Below, in pieces: positions 17,843-26,713 of a stretch of 52,614 nt of DNA. Under the pieces are notes generated by a model. It made no database searches. It was not told the origin of the DNA and saw only the letters and a list, made by a program, of their open reading frames with translations. This DNA comes from SAR324 cluster bacterium. GTDB taxonomy: Bacteria; SAR324; NAC60-12. Position numbers and translations under genes: made by a program. Each line of letters opens with the position of its first letter. The stretch's first letter is position 1. The stretch is taken from NCBI GenBank assembly GCA_015231885.1, contig JADGAT010000031.1:1-52614 (forward strand), written 5' to 3'.

Positions 17843-19891
17843 TTAGTCTTTTAATGATTCAAGAACCAGTTCAGAAATATCTTTACTCTGCATTTTTTCT
17901 TCATTACCCGTCGCCACAATTCCATCACTAATCATTGTCATACAGAAAGGGCATCCTGTCGCAACCGTGCTTGCACCAGCTTCCATTGCCTGTGTGACTC
18001 TTTCTTCATTGATACGAGTTCCAATTGTCTCTTCCAGCCACATACGAGCACCTCCTGCACCACAGCAAAAACCTTCCTGGCGACTTCGTGCCATTTCTAC
18101 ATTTTTTTCTTTTGTAGCCGCATCCAATAATTTCCGGGGTGCATCATATTCTTTATTATAGCGTCCCAAGTAGCAGGGATCATGAAATGTAACTTTCCCT
18201 TCTGCCTCAGGCTGAACTTCAATTTTCTTTTCTGTGATAAGCTGCGAAATAAACTGTGAATGATGGTATACTTCATAATTTCCATCAAGCTGAGGATATT
18301 CATTCTTCAATGCATTCAGGCAATGAGGGCACTGCGTTACAATTTTTTTCACTTTGTAATTGTTCAATGTTTCCACGTTTTCACTCGCTAACATCTGGAA
18401 AAGCATTTCATTACCAGACCTACGGGCAAAATCACCTGTACATTTTTCTTCGCTACCCAGAATTGCAAATTTGACTCCGGCTTTCTGTAAAATCTGGGCA
18501 GTTGCCCTGGCTACTTTTTGGTTTCGGTCATCAAAAGAACCAGCGCACCCAACCCACATCAGCACATCGATTTCTTTTCCATCCATGTCCTGCATCAACG
18601 GAATATTTAAATCCTTTGCCCAATCTCCACGCTTATCATAGCCAATCCCCCAAGGGTTTGCATTACGCTCCAATCCTTTATAAGCTGTATTGATTTCTGC
18701 GGGATTTGCCTCATACAGTAGTGTCTGTGCCTGCCTCATGGCAATAATTCGAGGCACATGCTCAATACTGACCGGGCAGACCTCTTCACATGCACGGCAG
18801 GTCGTGCAAGCCCATAAAGTATCCGGATGAATAACATCTCCCACCAGTTGCTTATCATCGCTACTTTTTCCATGCTTTCTAAGGTGCTGTACTTCTTCTT
18901 CCAAATAATGCTTCAGGCTATCATTCATGTCCTTGAGAGTTAACGGCTTGTAGGACACATAAGTGGGGCAAACATCCTTACATCGGCCACACTCTGTGCA
19001 AGTGTACAAATCAAGGACTTGTTTCCAGGATAGGTGCTCAATTCGAGTGACACCTAAACTTTCATTTTCCCAGGCTTCTTCATTTTCACAATCCAGTAGC
19101 GCAACAGGAGTATGAGGATACCCGAGTGATCCCAAAAAAACATTGGGCAATGCGCTGATAACATGCATGTGTTTGGAACCTGGCAGGAAAGGCAGGAATA
19201 TCAACAAAATGCCAACATGAATCCAGTACCCAAAGAAAAACAGACCCCAGTTTGCCGTCTCACCAAAACCACTGATCAAAAAGGCGAAAATAGAGGCCAG
19301 AGGAGCCCAGGTCATTTCTGTACCATAGACTTCACTGTGCAAATAAGCCAGATCGTGCTGATAGATAGTAATCAGGTTGAACTTTGCCCCATCATAGAGG
19401 AAATCGGTCAGCATCAAAGAACCAATGAAGGCCAGGACCAGAAATCCCTCAAAACTATTATGCAGACGCCCTGGTTTGAGAATGATGCGACGATAAAAGG
19501 CAAATAGAATCATACACAAGACGACCCCTTCAAACACGTCCTTCAGCAAAGTATACAGGTAACCGCCAAGCGAGTGAGAATTCAAAAAAGGAATATATTC
19601 TTGAAATCCATGAATAAAGCCTTCGCCAATCAGGATAGTTGAACGCAAACCAAGGACAAGAAAACCCCAGAAAATAAAACTATGCATTGCCCCTGAAGAA
19701 CGTTCATGTTTTCTTCCAATCAGTTTTTTCTGTTTGAACCCAATATTGATTAACTGTTTTATCCTTTCAGGAATTTGGTCCAGTCGATTCTCAGGGCCCG
19801 CCAAACGTAAAATCGTTACTTTCATATATGCAAAGTAAGAAAATGCACCTAGAGATAGGATTAACATCAACATCATCAAAATCGGATTCAT
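17843..19891 (-). CDS. Membrane-bound FeS oxidoreductase, probable ETF:quinone oxidoreductase (EtfD-like)
   Basis: The N-terminal ~250 residues hold about six membrane segments like the NarI/DsrM cytochrome module. Two ferredoxin-type motifs follow ('CTECGRCKDVCPTY', 'CTTCRACEEVCPVS'), then two HdrB-like CCG domains ('WVGCAGSFDDR...CTGDFARR...CPHCLNAL' and 'HDPCYLGRYN...GFCCGAGGARMW'). Proteins of this shape beside etfBA are thought to carry electrons from reduced ETF into the quinone pool in place of classic ETF-QO; EtfD of mycobacteria is the described example. The longest frame starts with TTG at 19948 and overlaps etfA; ATG 19891, 28 bases after etfA, is more likely and gives 682 aa. Confidence 0.85.
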   Translation of the reverse strand: MNPILMMLMLILSLGAFSYFAYMKVTILRLAGPENRLDQIPERIKQLINIGFKQKKLIGRKHERSSGAMHSFIFWGFLVLGLRSTILIGEGFIHGFQEYIPFLNSHSLGGYLYTLLKDVFEGVVLCMILFAFYRRIILKPGRLHNSFEGFLVLAFIGSLMLTDFLYDGAKFNLITIYQHDLAYLHSEVYGTEMTWAPLASIFAFLISGFGETANWGLFFFGYWIHVGILLIFLPFLPGSKHMHVISALPNVFLGSLGYPHTPVALLDCENEEAWENESLGVTRIEHLSWKQVLDLYTCTECGRCKDVCPTYVSYKPLTLKDMNDSLKHYLEEEVQHLRKHGKSSDDKQLVGDVIHPDTLWACTTCRACEEVCPVSIEHVPRIIAMRQAQTLLYEANPAEINTAYKGLERNANPWGIGYDKRGDWAKDLNIPLMQDMDGKEIDVLMWVGCAGSFDDRNQKVARATAQILQKAGVKFAILGSEEKCTGDFARRSGNEMLFQMLASENVETLNNYKVKKIVTQCPHCLNALKNEYPQLDGNYEVYHHSQFISQLITEKKIEVQPEAEGKVTFHDPCYLGRYNKEYDAPRKLLDAATKEKNVEMARSRQEGFCCGAGGARMWLEETIGTRINEERVTQAMEAGASTVATGCPFCMTMISDGIVATGNEEKMQSKDISELVLESLKD

Positions 19892-19919
19892 AACTACTTC
19901 TTGAAATATAAGTTCTGGA

Positions 19920-20882
19920 TTATCCTTTAATCTTCTGGACTTCTTCAATTAAAATAGGGACTACTTTAAACAAGTCTCCCACAATACCATAATCGGCAAC
20001 TTTGAAAATCGGTGCATCGGGATCTTTATTGACAGCAACAATCAATTTAGAACCTGACATTCCTGCCAAATGCTGAATGGCTCCTGAAATACCAATAGCA
20101 AAATAAACAGCAGGTGCTACAACTTTTCCAGTCTGTCCAACCTGTGAACTGTGAGGCATCCAGCCTGCATCACAAACGGCTCTTGATGCTCCAAAACCAG
20201 CGCCTATTGCCTGAGCCAATGGCTTCACAAGATCAACACCTTCTGGCCCTTTAACTCCACGGCCAACAGAGACAATGATATTTGCTTCGTTTAAGTCAAT
20301 TTCACCGCCTGCTTCCGAAACCACTTCCTTAATAGCAGCACGCAAATCTTTTTCAGGGATTGACAAGCTAACGGCATCGGCCGATGCCGCATCGGCAGGT
20401 ATCACATCCAGTGCTCCTCCACGTACACTCAATACCCTCACTCCACCTTGGGTAAAGGAGCACTCTTGGATTACTTTAGTTGCCATTGCAGGGCGAGATG
20501 CTTTGATGTTATCTCCATTCACCTCTAACTTGGTAATATCAGTAATGGCACCAACACCAAGTCGTGCAGCAATCCTTGGGGTTAAATCTTTACCAGTTTC
20601 AGAAGACGTCAGCCATATTTGTGAGGCCCCAGACTGAGAGGCAGCATCTGCCACAACAGAAGTATAGGCGGAAGTGCTGTAAAGCCCCAGAGAAGGATCA
20701 TCTGCAACATATACCTTTTTGGCTCCGTATCCTGCTAATACATCAGCTTGGCCGCTAACACCATCTCCAATCAATACAGCGTCTGTCTCTAGGCTCAAAC
20801 TGTTTGCATAAGAAAGCAACTCCAAAGTGGGCTTTTTAATTTCAGAGTCCTTGACTTCAGCAACCACAAGTATCTTTGTCAT
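19920..20882 (-). CDS. etfA: Electron transfer flavoprotein, alpha subunit
   Basis: The 320-aa chain has the ETF alpha N-terminal domain ('MTKILVVAEVKDSE') and the C-terminal FAD-binding domain with 'SVGRGVKGPEGVDLV', 'GASRAVCDAGWMPHSSQVGQTGKVVAPAVYFAIGISGAIQHLAGM' and 'VNKDPDAPIFKVADYGIVGDL'. ETF collects electrons from acyl-CoA dehydrogenases; here the obvious donor is the methylsuccinyl-CoA dehydrogenase encoded just across the divergent gap. It lies 89 bases after etfB. Confidence 0.97.
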   Translation of the reverse strand: MTKILVVAEVKDSEIKKPTLELLSYANSLSLETDAVLIGDGVSGQADVLAGYGAKKVYVADDPSLGLYSTSAYTSVVADAASQSGASQIWLTSSETGKDLTPRIAARLGVGAITDITKLEVNGDNIKASRPAMATKVIQECSFTQGGVRVLSVRGGALDVIPADAASADAVSLSIPEKDLRAAIKEVVSEAGGEIDLNEANIIVSVGRGVKGPEGVDLVKPLAQAIGAGFGASRAVCDAGWMPHSSQVGQTGKVVAPAVYFAIGISGAIQHLAGMSGSKLIVAVNKDPDAPIFKVADYGIVGDLFKVVPILIEEVQKIKG

Positions 20883-20971
20883 AAGTTTTACTCCATTTAA
20901 ATACGATCTATCTTACATACATTGTAAGATTTGAAATTGAAAAATTCAGGGTGAATCAGATAAATAATTTT

Positions 20972-21760
20972 TCAAGCAAAGATTTTTGCCTCATTGACAA
21001 GAAGATCCAGGACTTGTTTTGTGGTTTCTTCCTCATCTCCTTCAAATTTTTGTCCAGCCTGACGGGCTTCTGGCTCAACAAGCTGATCGATCACAGTTTG
21101 TCGGCCTGCTATTCCAACCGTGGCAGCATCTACACCCGAGCCAGCTAAATCTAATGTTTCTAACGGTTTTTTCTTTGCCTGCATAATTCCACGCAACGAA
21201 GCCAAACGTGCTTCATAGAGGCTGTCATTCACTGTCAAAACAGCGGGTAAGGACAATTCAATAACTTCGCTGCCATTGTCACCACCACGGTGCAGTGTCA
21301 ATTTATCTGCAGCAATTTGCCCAAGTTTGGTGACATTGGTTGCCTGGGGTAAATCCATGAATTCGGCGAGCATGCCAGCCGTCAGGCCTGCATCCGTATC
21401 TTGTGCTTGTTTACCAGCAATGATGAGATCACAGTCACGATCTCCCAAAATTTTTGCAAATGCTTTGGCATATGCAAACGAATCAGATCCATCAAACCCA
21501 GCATCAGATACATGAATTGCTTTATGTGCTCCCATGGCTAGGCCTTTACGTAATGCTTCAGCTGCCTGGTCCGGACCAATTGTGACAAGTGTCACCTCTC
21601 CATCGCCTACAGATTCTACAATCTGAAGTGCGGTCTCAATGGCAATTTCATCCCAGCTGCTGATTACGTAATTCAATCCATCTTCTACAAGTGCACCATC
21701 TTTCACACGAATATTTAACTCAACATCCACCACTTGTTTGATTAATACAATAATATTCAA
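20972..21760 (-). CDS. etfB: Electron transfer flavoprotein, beta subunit (TTG start)
   Basis: ETF beta binds AMP and docks the donor dehydrogenase. 'NIIVLIKQVVD', 'DEIAIETALQI', 'AGKQAQDTDAGLTAGMLAEFMDLPQATNV' and the C-terminal 'KKPLETLDL' are typical; the 262-aa length is normal. No ATG lies near the expected N-terminus. The TTG at 21758-21760 sits 5 bases after a perfect AGGAGG (21766-21771) and gives the conserved start 'MNIIVLIKQV', so this is the start; the frame open to 21781 reads across the ribosome binding site. It is the first gene of the etf operon, divergent from the ethylmalonyl-CoA operon. Confidence 0.96.
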   Translation of the reverse strand: MNIIVLIKQVVDVELNIRVKDGALVEDGLNYVISSWDEIAIETALQIVESVGDGEVTLVTIGPDQAAEALRKGLAMGAHKAIHVSDAGFDGSDSFAYAKAFAKILGDRDCDLIIAGKQAQDTDAGLTAGMLAEFMDLPQATNVTKLGQIAADKLTLHRGGDNGSEVIELSLPAVLTVNDSLYEARLASLRGIMQAKKKPLETLDLAGSGVDAATVGIAGRQTVIDQLVEPEARQAGQKFEGDEEETTKQVLDLLVNEAKIFA

Positions 21761-21765
21761 AATAA

Positions 21766-21771
21766 CCTCCT
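21766..21771 (-). promoter_or_regulatory. Shine-Dalgarno site fixing the etfB TTG start
   Basis: AGGAGG on the minus strand, 5 bases before TTG 21760. It decides between three in-frame TTG codons, because the other two lie upstream of it. Confidence 0.85.
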
Positions 21772-21853
21772 GCAAATACAATAAAATAATGTACTATGCG
21801 AATCCAGATTTAAAATTTATTTTATAAAAACAATGCTTTACAAAAGTGATTTG

Positions 21854-21925
21854 TCATGCCGGACTTGATCCGCCATCCAGAAAATTCTGGGAATTCTTTT
21901 GGATTCCGGGTTGAGCCCGGAATGA
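21854..21925. repeat. Intergenic palindromic repeat
   Basis: The arm beginning TCATGCCGGACTTGATCC at 21854 is, with a few mismatches, the reverse complement of the arm ending GAGCCCGGAATGA at 21925; about 26 bases per arm around a 20-base centre. It has the look of the widespread proteobacterial repeats of the form 'CCGGACTTGATCC...GGGTTGAGCCCGG'. No second copy is in the window. Confidence 0.7.
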
Positions 21926-22176
21926 GATCGTTTTCAACTCCAGATTCATATAATGTACTGTCAAATTTTTCTGCAAAAATCAAAAAACAGGTAATTAACT
22001 TCCACGCTGAATACGACATCTCTGTGACATTATCAAGATAATTCCAGGAAGGTTCCACAAACCTTTGATACTTTTTACACTATGTTTTTTGCTCTATGGA
22101 CGGTTGATACGAAAAATTAGCAAGAATTACCTTGAAGCCGATCAGGACAACTACGTAGAATTACGGATTTACAAGA

Positions 22177-22217
22177 CTTACCCCATTTGGTAAGGCTTCT
22201 GATTACTTCAATATAAA
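22177..22217 (+). promoter_or_regulatory. Stem-loop and weak promoter-like pair upstream of the EMC operon
   Basis: CTTACC (22177-22182) and GGTAAG (22189-22194) are perfect complements around 6 bases. The right arm overlaps TTGGTA (22187-22192), which is 19 bases before TATAAA (22212-22217). The spacing is longer than ideal, so the promoter is doubtful; the overlap would suit an operator. Confidence 0.3.
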
Positions 22218-22286
22218 GCATTAAAACTTTATAAAAATGCAGGCCTGAAATGCCCCAACCTTAACTAAATTTCCTGGAGTAAATAA

Positions 22287-23726
22287 ATGAAACTGACATT
22301 AACAAACGATGAAGTGCAAATTTTTCATGATCAATTAGCTGAATCCAATAAGCAGTTTAGCGAACAATACAAAGACGATGCCTTTGAACGGCAGCCAGTT
22401 CACACTGTTTATGGAGGAGCCCACTTATTCAAAGCAGCATTTACCAGCAAACTTGGAGGAATTGGGTTAAACACTCTCAACACGTATGCACCCAATTATG
22501 CCGTTTTTGCTAAAATTCTCGGAATACCGGGTGCTGAAAGTTTACCCGGAGTCTCTACAGAATTAACTGATTTAACAGCAGCCCTGGATGCGGATTCCGA
22601 AGCAGTTCGCAAAGTTTTTCCAGCAGCATGGCTTGCCTATACAGTCTATAAAAGGGTCGTACACAAGTTAAACACCGAGCCCATTGAAGACAACCGGATC
22701 GATTTTGAAGATGGCTACGGAAACCGCCCTGATGAAGAAGAAGATGGCCATGCCGTCAATGCAGCAGACGAAGTTGCCAAAGGCATGGAAGCAGGAACGC
22801 TGTCACCATTCATTGGTATTCGGATCAAGTCATTCACTGATGAGTGCAAGGTTCGTTCTATTAGAACACTGGATTTATTTTTAACTCGTCTTGCCGAAAA
22901 AACCGACAGCAAGCTCCCTAGTAACTTTGTGATCACCCTCCCCAAAGTCACCATTGCAGAACAAGTTGCTGCTCTTGCACAAATCTTAGATAAGATGGAG
23001 AAAAAACTGGGTTATGCAGAAAAATCGCTGAAACTGGAAATCATGATTGAAACAACCCAATCCATTATCAACAACCGAGGAGAAAATACTGTGCCATTAC
23101 TGGTTGCAGCGGGTGATGGACGTTGCCGTTCTGCGATTTTTGGGACTTATGATTATACAGCATCTTGTAATATTACAGCGGCTCATCAAAGCCATACTCA
23201 TCCCGCTTCTGATTTTGCAAGGCATGTACTCCAGGCCAGTTCAGCAGGCACTGGTATTACTATCTCTGATGGGGCAACAACAATCATGCCCATTGGCCCT
23301 CACAGACCACCTAAAGATGGTCAATTGACCAACCTTCAGATTGCAGAAAATCGTGCAGTGGTCAATTCTGCCTGGAAGCTGCATTATGATAATATAATGC
23401 ACTCACTTCGCCATGCATACTATCAGGGATGGGATCTGAACCCAGGACAATTGCCAGTCAGGTATGCCGCAGTAGATACTTTCTTTTTAACAGGGCTGCA
23501 AGATTCCTCTGCCCGCCTGGACGCTTTTTTGAATAAAGCAGCTCAAGCCACCCTGGTCGGTAATACATTTGATGATGCAGCAACAGGACAAGGTTTGTTA
23601 AACTTCTTCTTGAGAGGATTAGCCTGCGGTGCTATTACAGAAGAAGAAGCGCTGGCTACTGGAATTACGCTGGCAGAGTTACGATCCAGATCTTTTGTGC
23701 AAATTGTGACAAACCGTACTCAATAA
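22287..23726 (+). CDS. CitE-like lyase, probable methylmalyl-CoA/malyl-CoA lyase (479 aa)
   Basis: A HpcH/HpaI-CitE-type aldolase: 'NRIDFEDGYGNR' near residue 137 matches the CitE 'DLED' metal/substrate motif, 'MIETTQSI' near 253 the metal-binding Glu motif, and 'GRCRSAIFGTYDY' near 276 the 'fG..D' motif. At 479 aa it is far longer than classical malyl-CoA lyase (~320 aa) and resembles the large DUF6986-type members. As first gene of an ethylmalonyl-CoA operon it is the only candidate for the lyase that splits methylmalyl-CoA into glyoxylate and propionyl-CoA. The reaction is inferred from context. TGGAG precedes ATG. Confidence 0.75.
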   Translation: MKLTLTNDEVQIFHDQLAESNKQFSEQYKDDAFERQPVHTVYGGAHLFKAAFTSKLGGIGLNTLNTYAPNYAVFAKILGIPGAESLPGVSTELTDLTAALDADSEAVRKVFPAAWLAYTVYKRVVHKLNTEPIEDNRIDFEDGYGNRPDEEEDGHAVNAADEVAKGMEAGTLSPFIGIRIKSFTDECKVRSIRTLDLFLTRLAEKTDSKLPSNFVITLPKVTIAEQVAALAQILDKMEKKLGYAEKSLKLEIMIETTQSIINNRGENTVPLLVAAGDGRCRSAIFGTYDYTASCNITAAHQSHTHPASDFARHVLQASSAGTGITISDGATTIMPIGPHRPPKDGQLTNLQIAENRAVVNSAWKLHYDNIMHSLRHAYYQGWDLNPGQLPVRYAAVDTFFLTGLQDSSARLDAFLNKAAQATLVGNTFDDAATGQGLLNFFLRGLACGAITEEEALATGITLAELRSRSFVQIVTNRTQ

Positions 23727-23768
23727 TTAAATAGCTGCTTTCCTCTTTCACTTTTTTAAAAGGTTGTT

Positions 23769-25442
23769 ATGTCTACCCAACAATTACTGCAACAAGCTCA
23801 ATCTGCACTGGATCAGACTCAAGGAATATTGAATCAATCCCTCACATGGCTGAAAGAGCAGTGTATTTCCAATGATCGTGTCTCTGCTTCCAAGCTAGAT
23901 GAGCACCAGTTGGTTTCTTATGATCTTGCCTGGTCCAGTGCTGAAGTCACTGGAGCACGTTTTGCGCTGGACTATGCTAAAACAGTCCGGGAGCAAGATA
24001 AAACAGGTAAAGACATTCTCTTAGAAGAACAAATGACTTTGTTGTTCGTTGCAGAGAGTGTCCAGAATATTAAAGCCCGATTGGGATTCAGGCTCAATAA
24101 TTTCGGGTTGACCTCGGAAAGCATCAATGCGTTGAATTCAGAAGAAATTCAGAGTTTCTGTACCCAGCAAATGGATGCTAAAAACCTGACTGATTTAGGA
24201 AAAAAAATCCTGGAGCTGAAAGGGCGCTCTGGAATATATCTTTTGGAAGAACAAGCACAAATGATGCAGGAGGAATTCCGCAAGTTTGCAAACGATACGG
24301 TGATGCCTCTTGCAGAAGAAGTTCACCGCAAGGATTTATTAATTCCTGATGAAATTCTGGGACCTCTAACAGAATTGGGTTGTTTTGGTATATCAATTCC
24401 TGAAAGATACGGAGGTATCCAAAGCGATGACCATGAAGACAATATGGGAATGATTGTGGTAACCGAAGAACTGTCCCGTGGTTCATTGGGAGCATCGGGA
24501 AGTTTGATCACTCGCCCTGAAATCCTGGCTCGTGCTTTGTTATCAGGAGGTACCGAAGAACAAAGAACGGAGTGGTTGCCTAAGCTGGCAATGGCCGATC
24601 CTCTTTGTGCTGTTGCTGTTACAGAGCCGGATGCAGGCTCTGATGTAGCAGCAATGAAACTGAAAGCTACCAAAACCGATGGAGGCTGGTTGCTCAACGG
24701 AGTAAAAAGCTGGTGTACTTTTGGTGCCAAAGCCGGAGTGATGCTGGTACTTGCCAGAACCAATCCGGACATGTCTGCTGGGCATAGAGGCCTGAGCTTG
24801 TTTTTGGCAGAAAAAGAATCATTTGATGGACATGATTTTGAGTACACACAGCCAGAAGGCGGCACCATGAGTGGACGTGCAATCGCAACGATTGGCTATC
24901 GCGGCATGCACTCTTACGAAGTATTTTATGACAACTACTTTGTGCCAGATAAAAACTTGATTGGTGGTCCCGAAGGAGAAGGAAAAGGTTTTTATTTCAC
25001 CATGGCGGGTTTTTCCGGTGGACGAATCCAGACAGCAGCCCGAGCCATTGGCCTCATGCAGGCTGCCTTTGAGCGTGCGGTTAGTTATTCTGAGGAGCGT
25101 GCGGTTTTTGGAAAGCCTATTGGGCAATACCAACTGACGCTGGTCAAACTGGCACGTATGGCAACCTTACTGACGGTCTCCCGTCAATTTACCTATGCCG
25201 TTGGTCGTTTAATGGATGGAGGGAAAGGACAAATGGAAGCCAGTATGGTGAAGTTCTTTACCTGTAAATCCGCTGAATGGCTGACTCGAGAGGCACAGCA
25301 AATACATGGAGGCATGGGATATGCCGAAGAAACTGCCGTCAGTCGTTATTTTGTAGACGCACGGGTTCTTTCCATCTTTGAAGGAGCAGAAGAAATTCTG
25401 GCTTTGAAAGTTATTTTACCAGCTTTAGTACAAAATAAGTAA
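23769..25442 (+). CDS. mcd: Methylsuccinyl-CoA dehydrogenase
   Basis: Mcd oxidises methylsuccinyl-CoA to mesaconyl-CoA and passes electrons to ETF. The 557-aa chain is an acyl-CoA dehydrogenase with an extra ~160-residue N-terminal helical domain, as known for Mcd (~550 aa). The FAD-binding 'AVTEPDAGSDVAAM' and 'GGRIQTAARAIGLMQAAFERAVSYSEERAVFGKPI', and the C-terminal 'IHGGMGYAEE' and 'SIFEGAEEILAL' (catalytic Glu) are present. It follows the lyase by 42 bases and precedes mch, consistent with the pathway. The electron acceptor genes lie across the divergent gap. Confidence 0.92.
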   Translation: MSTQQLLQQAQSALDQTQGILNQSLTWLKEQCISNDRVSASKLDEHQLVSYDLAWSSAEVTGARFALDYAKTVREQDKTGKDILLEEQMTLLFVAESVQNIKARLGFRLNNFGLTSESINALNSEEIQSFCTQQMDAKNLTDLGKKILELKGRSGIYLLEEQAQMMQEEFRKFANDTVMPLAEEVHRKDLLIPDEILGPLTELGCFGISIPERYGGIQSDDHEDNMGMIVVTEELSRGSLGASGSLITRPEILARALLSGGTEEQRTEWLPKLAMADPLCAVAVTEPDAGSDVAAMKLKATKTDGGWLLNGVKSWCTFGAKAGVMLVLARTNPDMSAGHRGLSLFLAEKESFDGHDFEYTQPEGGTMSGRAIATIGYRGMHSYEVFYDNYFVPDKNLIGGPEGEGKGFYFTMAGFSGGRIQTAARAIGLMQAAFERAVSYSEERAVFGKPIGQYQLTLVKLARMATLLTVSRQFTYAVGRLMDGGKGQMEASMVKFFTCKSAEWLTREAQQIHGGMGYAEETAVSRYFVDARVLSIFEGAEEILALKVILPALVQNK

Positions 25443-25448
25443 AAAACA

Positions 25449-25468
25449 GGGTGGGCCCAGTCCCACCC
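25449..25468 (+). other. GC-rich intercistronic hairpin between mcd and mch
   Basis: GGGTGGG (25449-25455) pairs perfectly with CCCACCC (25462-25468) around a 6-base loop. There is no T tract, so it is not an intrinsic terminator; it may stabilise the upstream mRNA or set the level of the distal genes. Confidence 0.5.
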
Positions 25469-25519
25469 GCATCAAGAAATTTTGGTAATCCCTACCGAGT
25501 TAACAACAAGGAAAACATC

Positions 25520-26695
25520 ATGAGCCAATCACTATCACTCACTCCACAAAAAGAATTATCTGCCGAAGTGAAAATCAGCATGGACCAGATCAAACATCCT
25601 CACTATGGGCGGTATCTGGATGAATTTGTACCCGAACAAATTTTTGTTCATCCTCGTGGTCTTACTGTTGAACGTGCACAAATTAATAATTTTTCACGTA
25701 CCTACATGCAGACAAACCCCATTTACCTCAATGTAGAATATGCAAAGCAGCACGGATTTCGTGATATGCCAGCATCTCCCCAAATGGTATTCAATATAGT
25801 CCTTTCTCTGGGGGTACAAAACGATTCTGAAAAAGCGATTGCCAACCTGGGCTATTATGACGCACAATTTTTAGTTCCAGTGTATCCTGGTGATACGATT
25901 CGAGCGATGACAAAAGTCATCGACCGTAAAGAAAGAGGCCCAGGAAAGCCTGGAATCGTCACCATTCGCACACTGGGAATCAATCAAAACAATCAAGTGG
26001 TCTTGCAATACCAACGGAAAATTATGGTCTCCGAGCAAGGGGAGCGCCCAGATACGACACCGTTGCCAGATGGACCTGCACCAGAGTTTCCTTGGGTGGA
26101 TTCTGCTCAAGTGCAATTGCCCGATTTTCCAAACAAGTTTCCAGCCGACTTGACAGGCCCACGTACTTACTTTGAGGATTATGCCGTGGGAGATATTCTG
26201 ATTCATGCTAATGGCAGAACCATCACAGATGAGCATTTTTCATTAACGTATGATGTAGGAAATACACACCCTCTTCACTTCGACAGAGTGTATAGCACCG
26301 GTCTTTCTGGTAAAATGAGCGGAGAACCGATTGTTTATGGTGGATTAGTATTTGCCTGGCTGGAAGGGCTCGCCAGTCGTGATGTCAGCGAAAATGCAAT
26401 CTGGGAACTGGGTTTTACTGAAGGTTACCACACACAGCCTGCGATAGCAGGTGACACGGTAGCAGCCATGTCTCGTGTTTTGAATGTGGAAGACGCACCA
26501 GGAAATTTATCTTCCCGTTGCGGCATAGTCACATTCCAGTTCATTGGTGTGAAAAATATATCAGCCGCCCAGGCTCTGGAAAAACATGGAGAAGACTTGT
26601 TCATTAAAGAAAACTCTAAAAAAGACTTGGGTAAAGAAAAGCTTTCCGATAAAATTTTTGAAATAGAACGTCGATTATTGATCAAAAAACGCTAG
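25520..26695 (+). CDS. mch: Mesaconyl-CoA hydratase (double MaoC)
   Basis: Mch adds water to mesaconyl-C1-CoA, forming methylmalyl-CoA. The 391-aa chain holds two MaoC-like hot-dog halves: residues ~35-180 ('RGLTVERAQINNFSRTYMQTNPIYLN') and ~215-370 ('GRTITDEHFSLTYDVGNTHPLHFDR', the active hydratase half with its Asp/His). The start is ATG 25520 with AAGG 8 bases upstream; the open frame before it overlaps the hairpin at 25449 and is not needed. It sits between mcd and ecm, as expected for the pathway. Confidence 0.9.
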   Translation: MSQSLSLTPQKELSAEVKISMDQIKHPHYGRYLDEFVPEQIFVHPRGLTVERAQINNFSRTYMQTNPIYLNVEYAKQHGFRDMPASPQMVFNIVLSLGVQNDSEKAIANLGYYDAQFLVPVYPGDTIRAMTKVIDRKERGPGKPGIVTIRTLGINQNNQVVLQYQRKIMVSEQGERPDTTPLPDGPAPEFPWVDSAQVQLPDFPNKFPADLTGPRTYFEDYAVGDILIHANGRTITDEHFSLTYDVGNTHPLHFDRVYSTGLSGKMSGEPIVYGGLVFAWLEGLASRDVSENAIWELGFTEGYHTQPAIAGDTVAAMSRVLNVEDAPGNLSSRCGIVTFQFIGVKNISAAQALEKHGEDLFIKENSKKDLGKEKLSDKIFEIERRLLIKKR

Positions 26696-26713
26696 CAATA
26701 GAAGGAAGGGTAT

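Larger units (their letters stand above)
21772..22286. other. Divergent regulatory gap between the etf and ethylmalonyl-CoA operons
   Basis: About 515 bases with no gene. It contains the palindromic repeat at 21854-21925 and a small stem with a promoter-like pair at 22177-22217. It must hold the start sites of both operons. Confidence 0.6.

Noticed and set aside
21856..22058. Short frames on both strands across the etf/EMC gap
   Set aside because: They read through the palindromic repeat at 21854-21925 and have no ribosome binding site.
25443..25519. N-terminal extension of mch from 25451
   Set aside because: The frame crosses the GC-rich hairpin, and ATG 25520 has a ribosome binding site; family start also fits.
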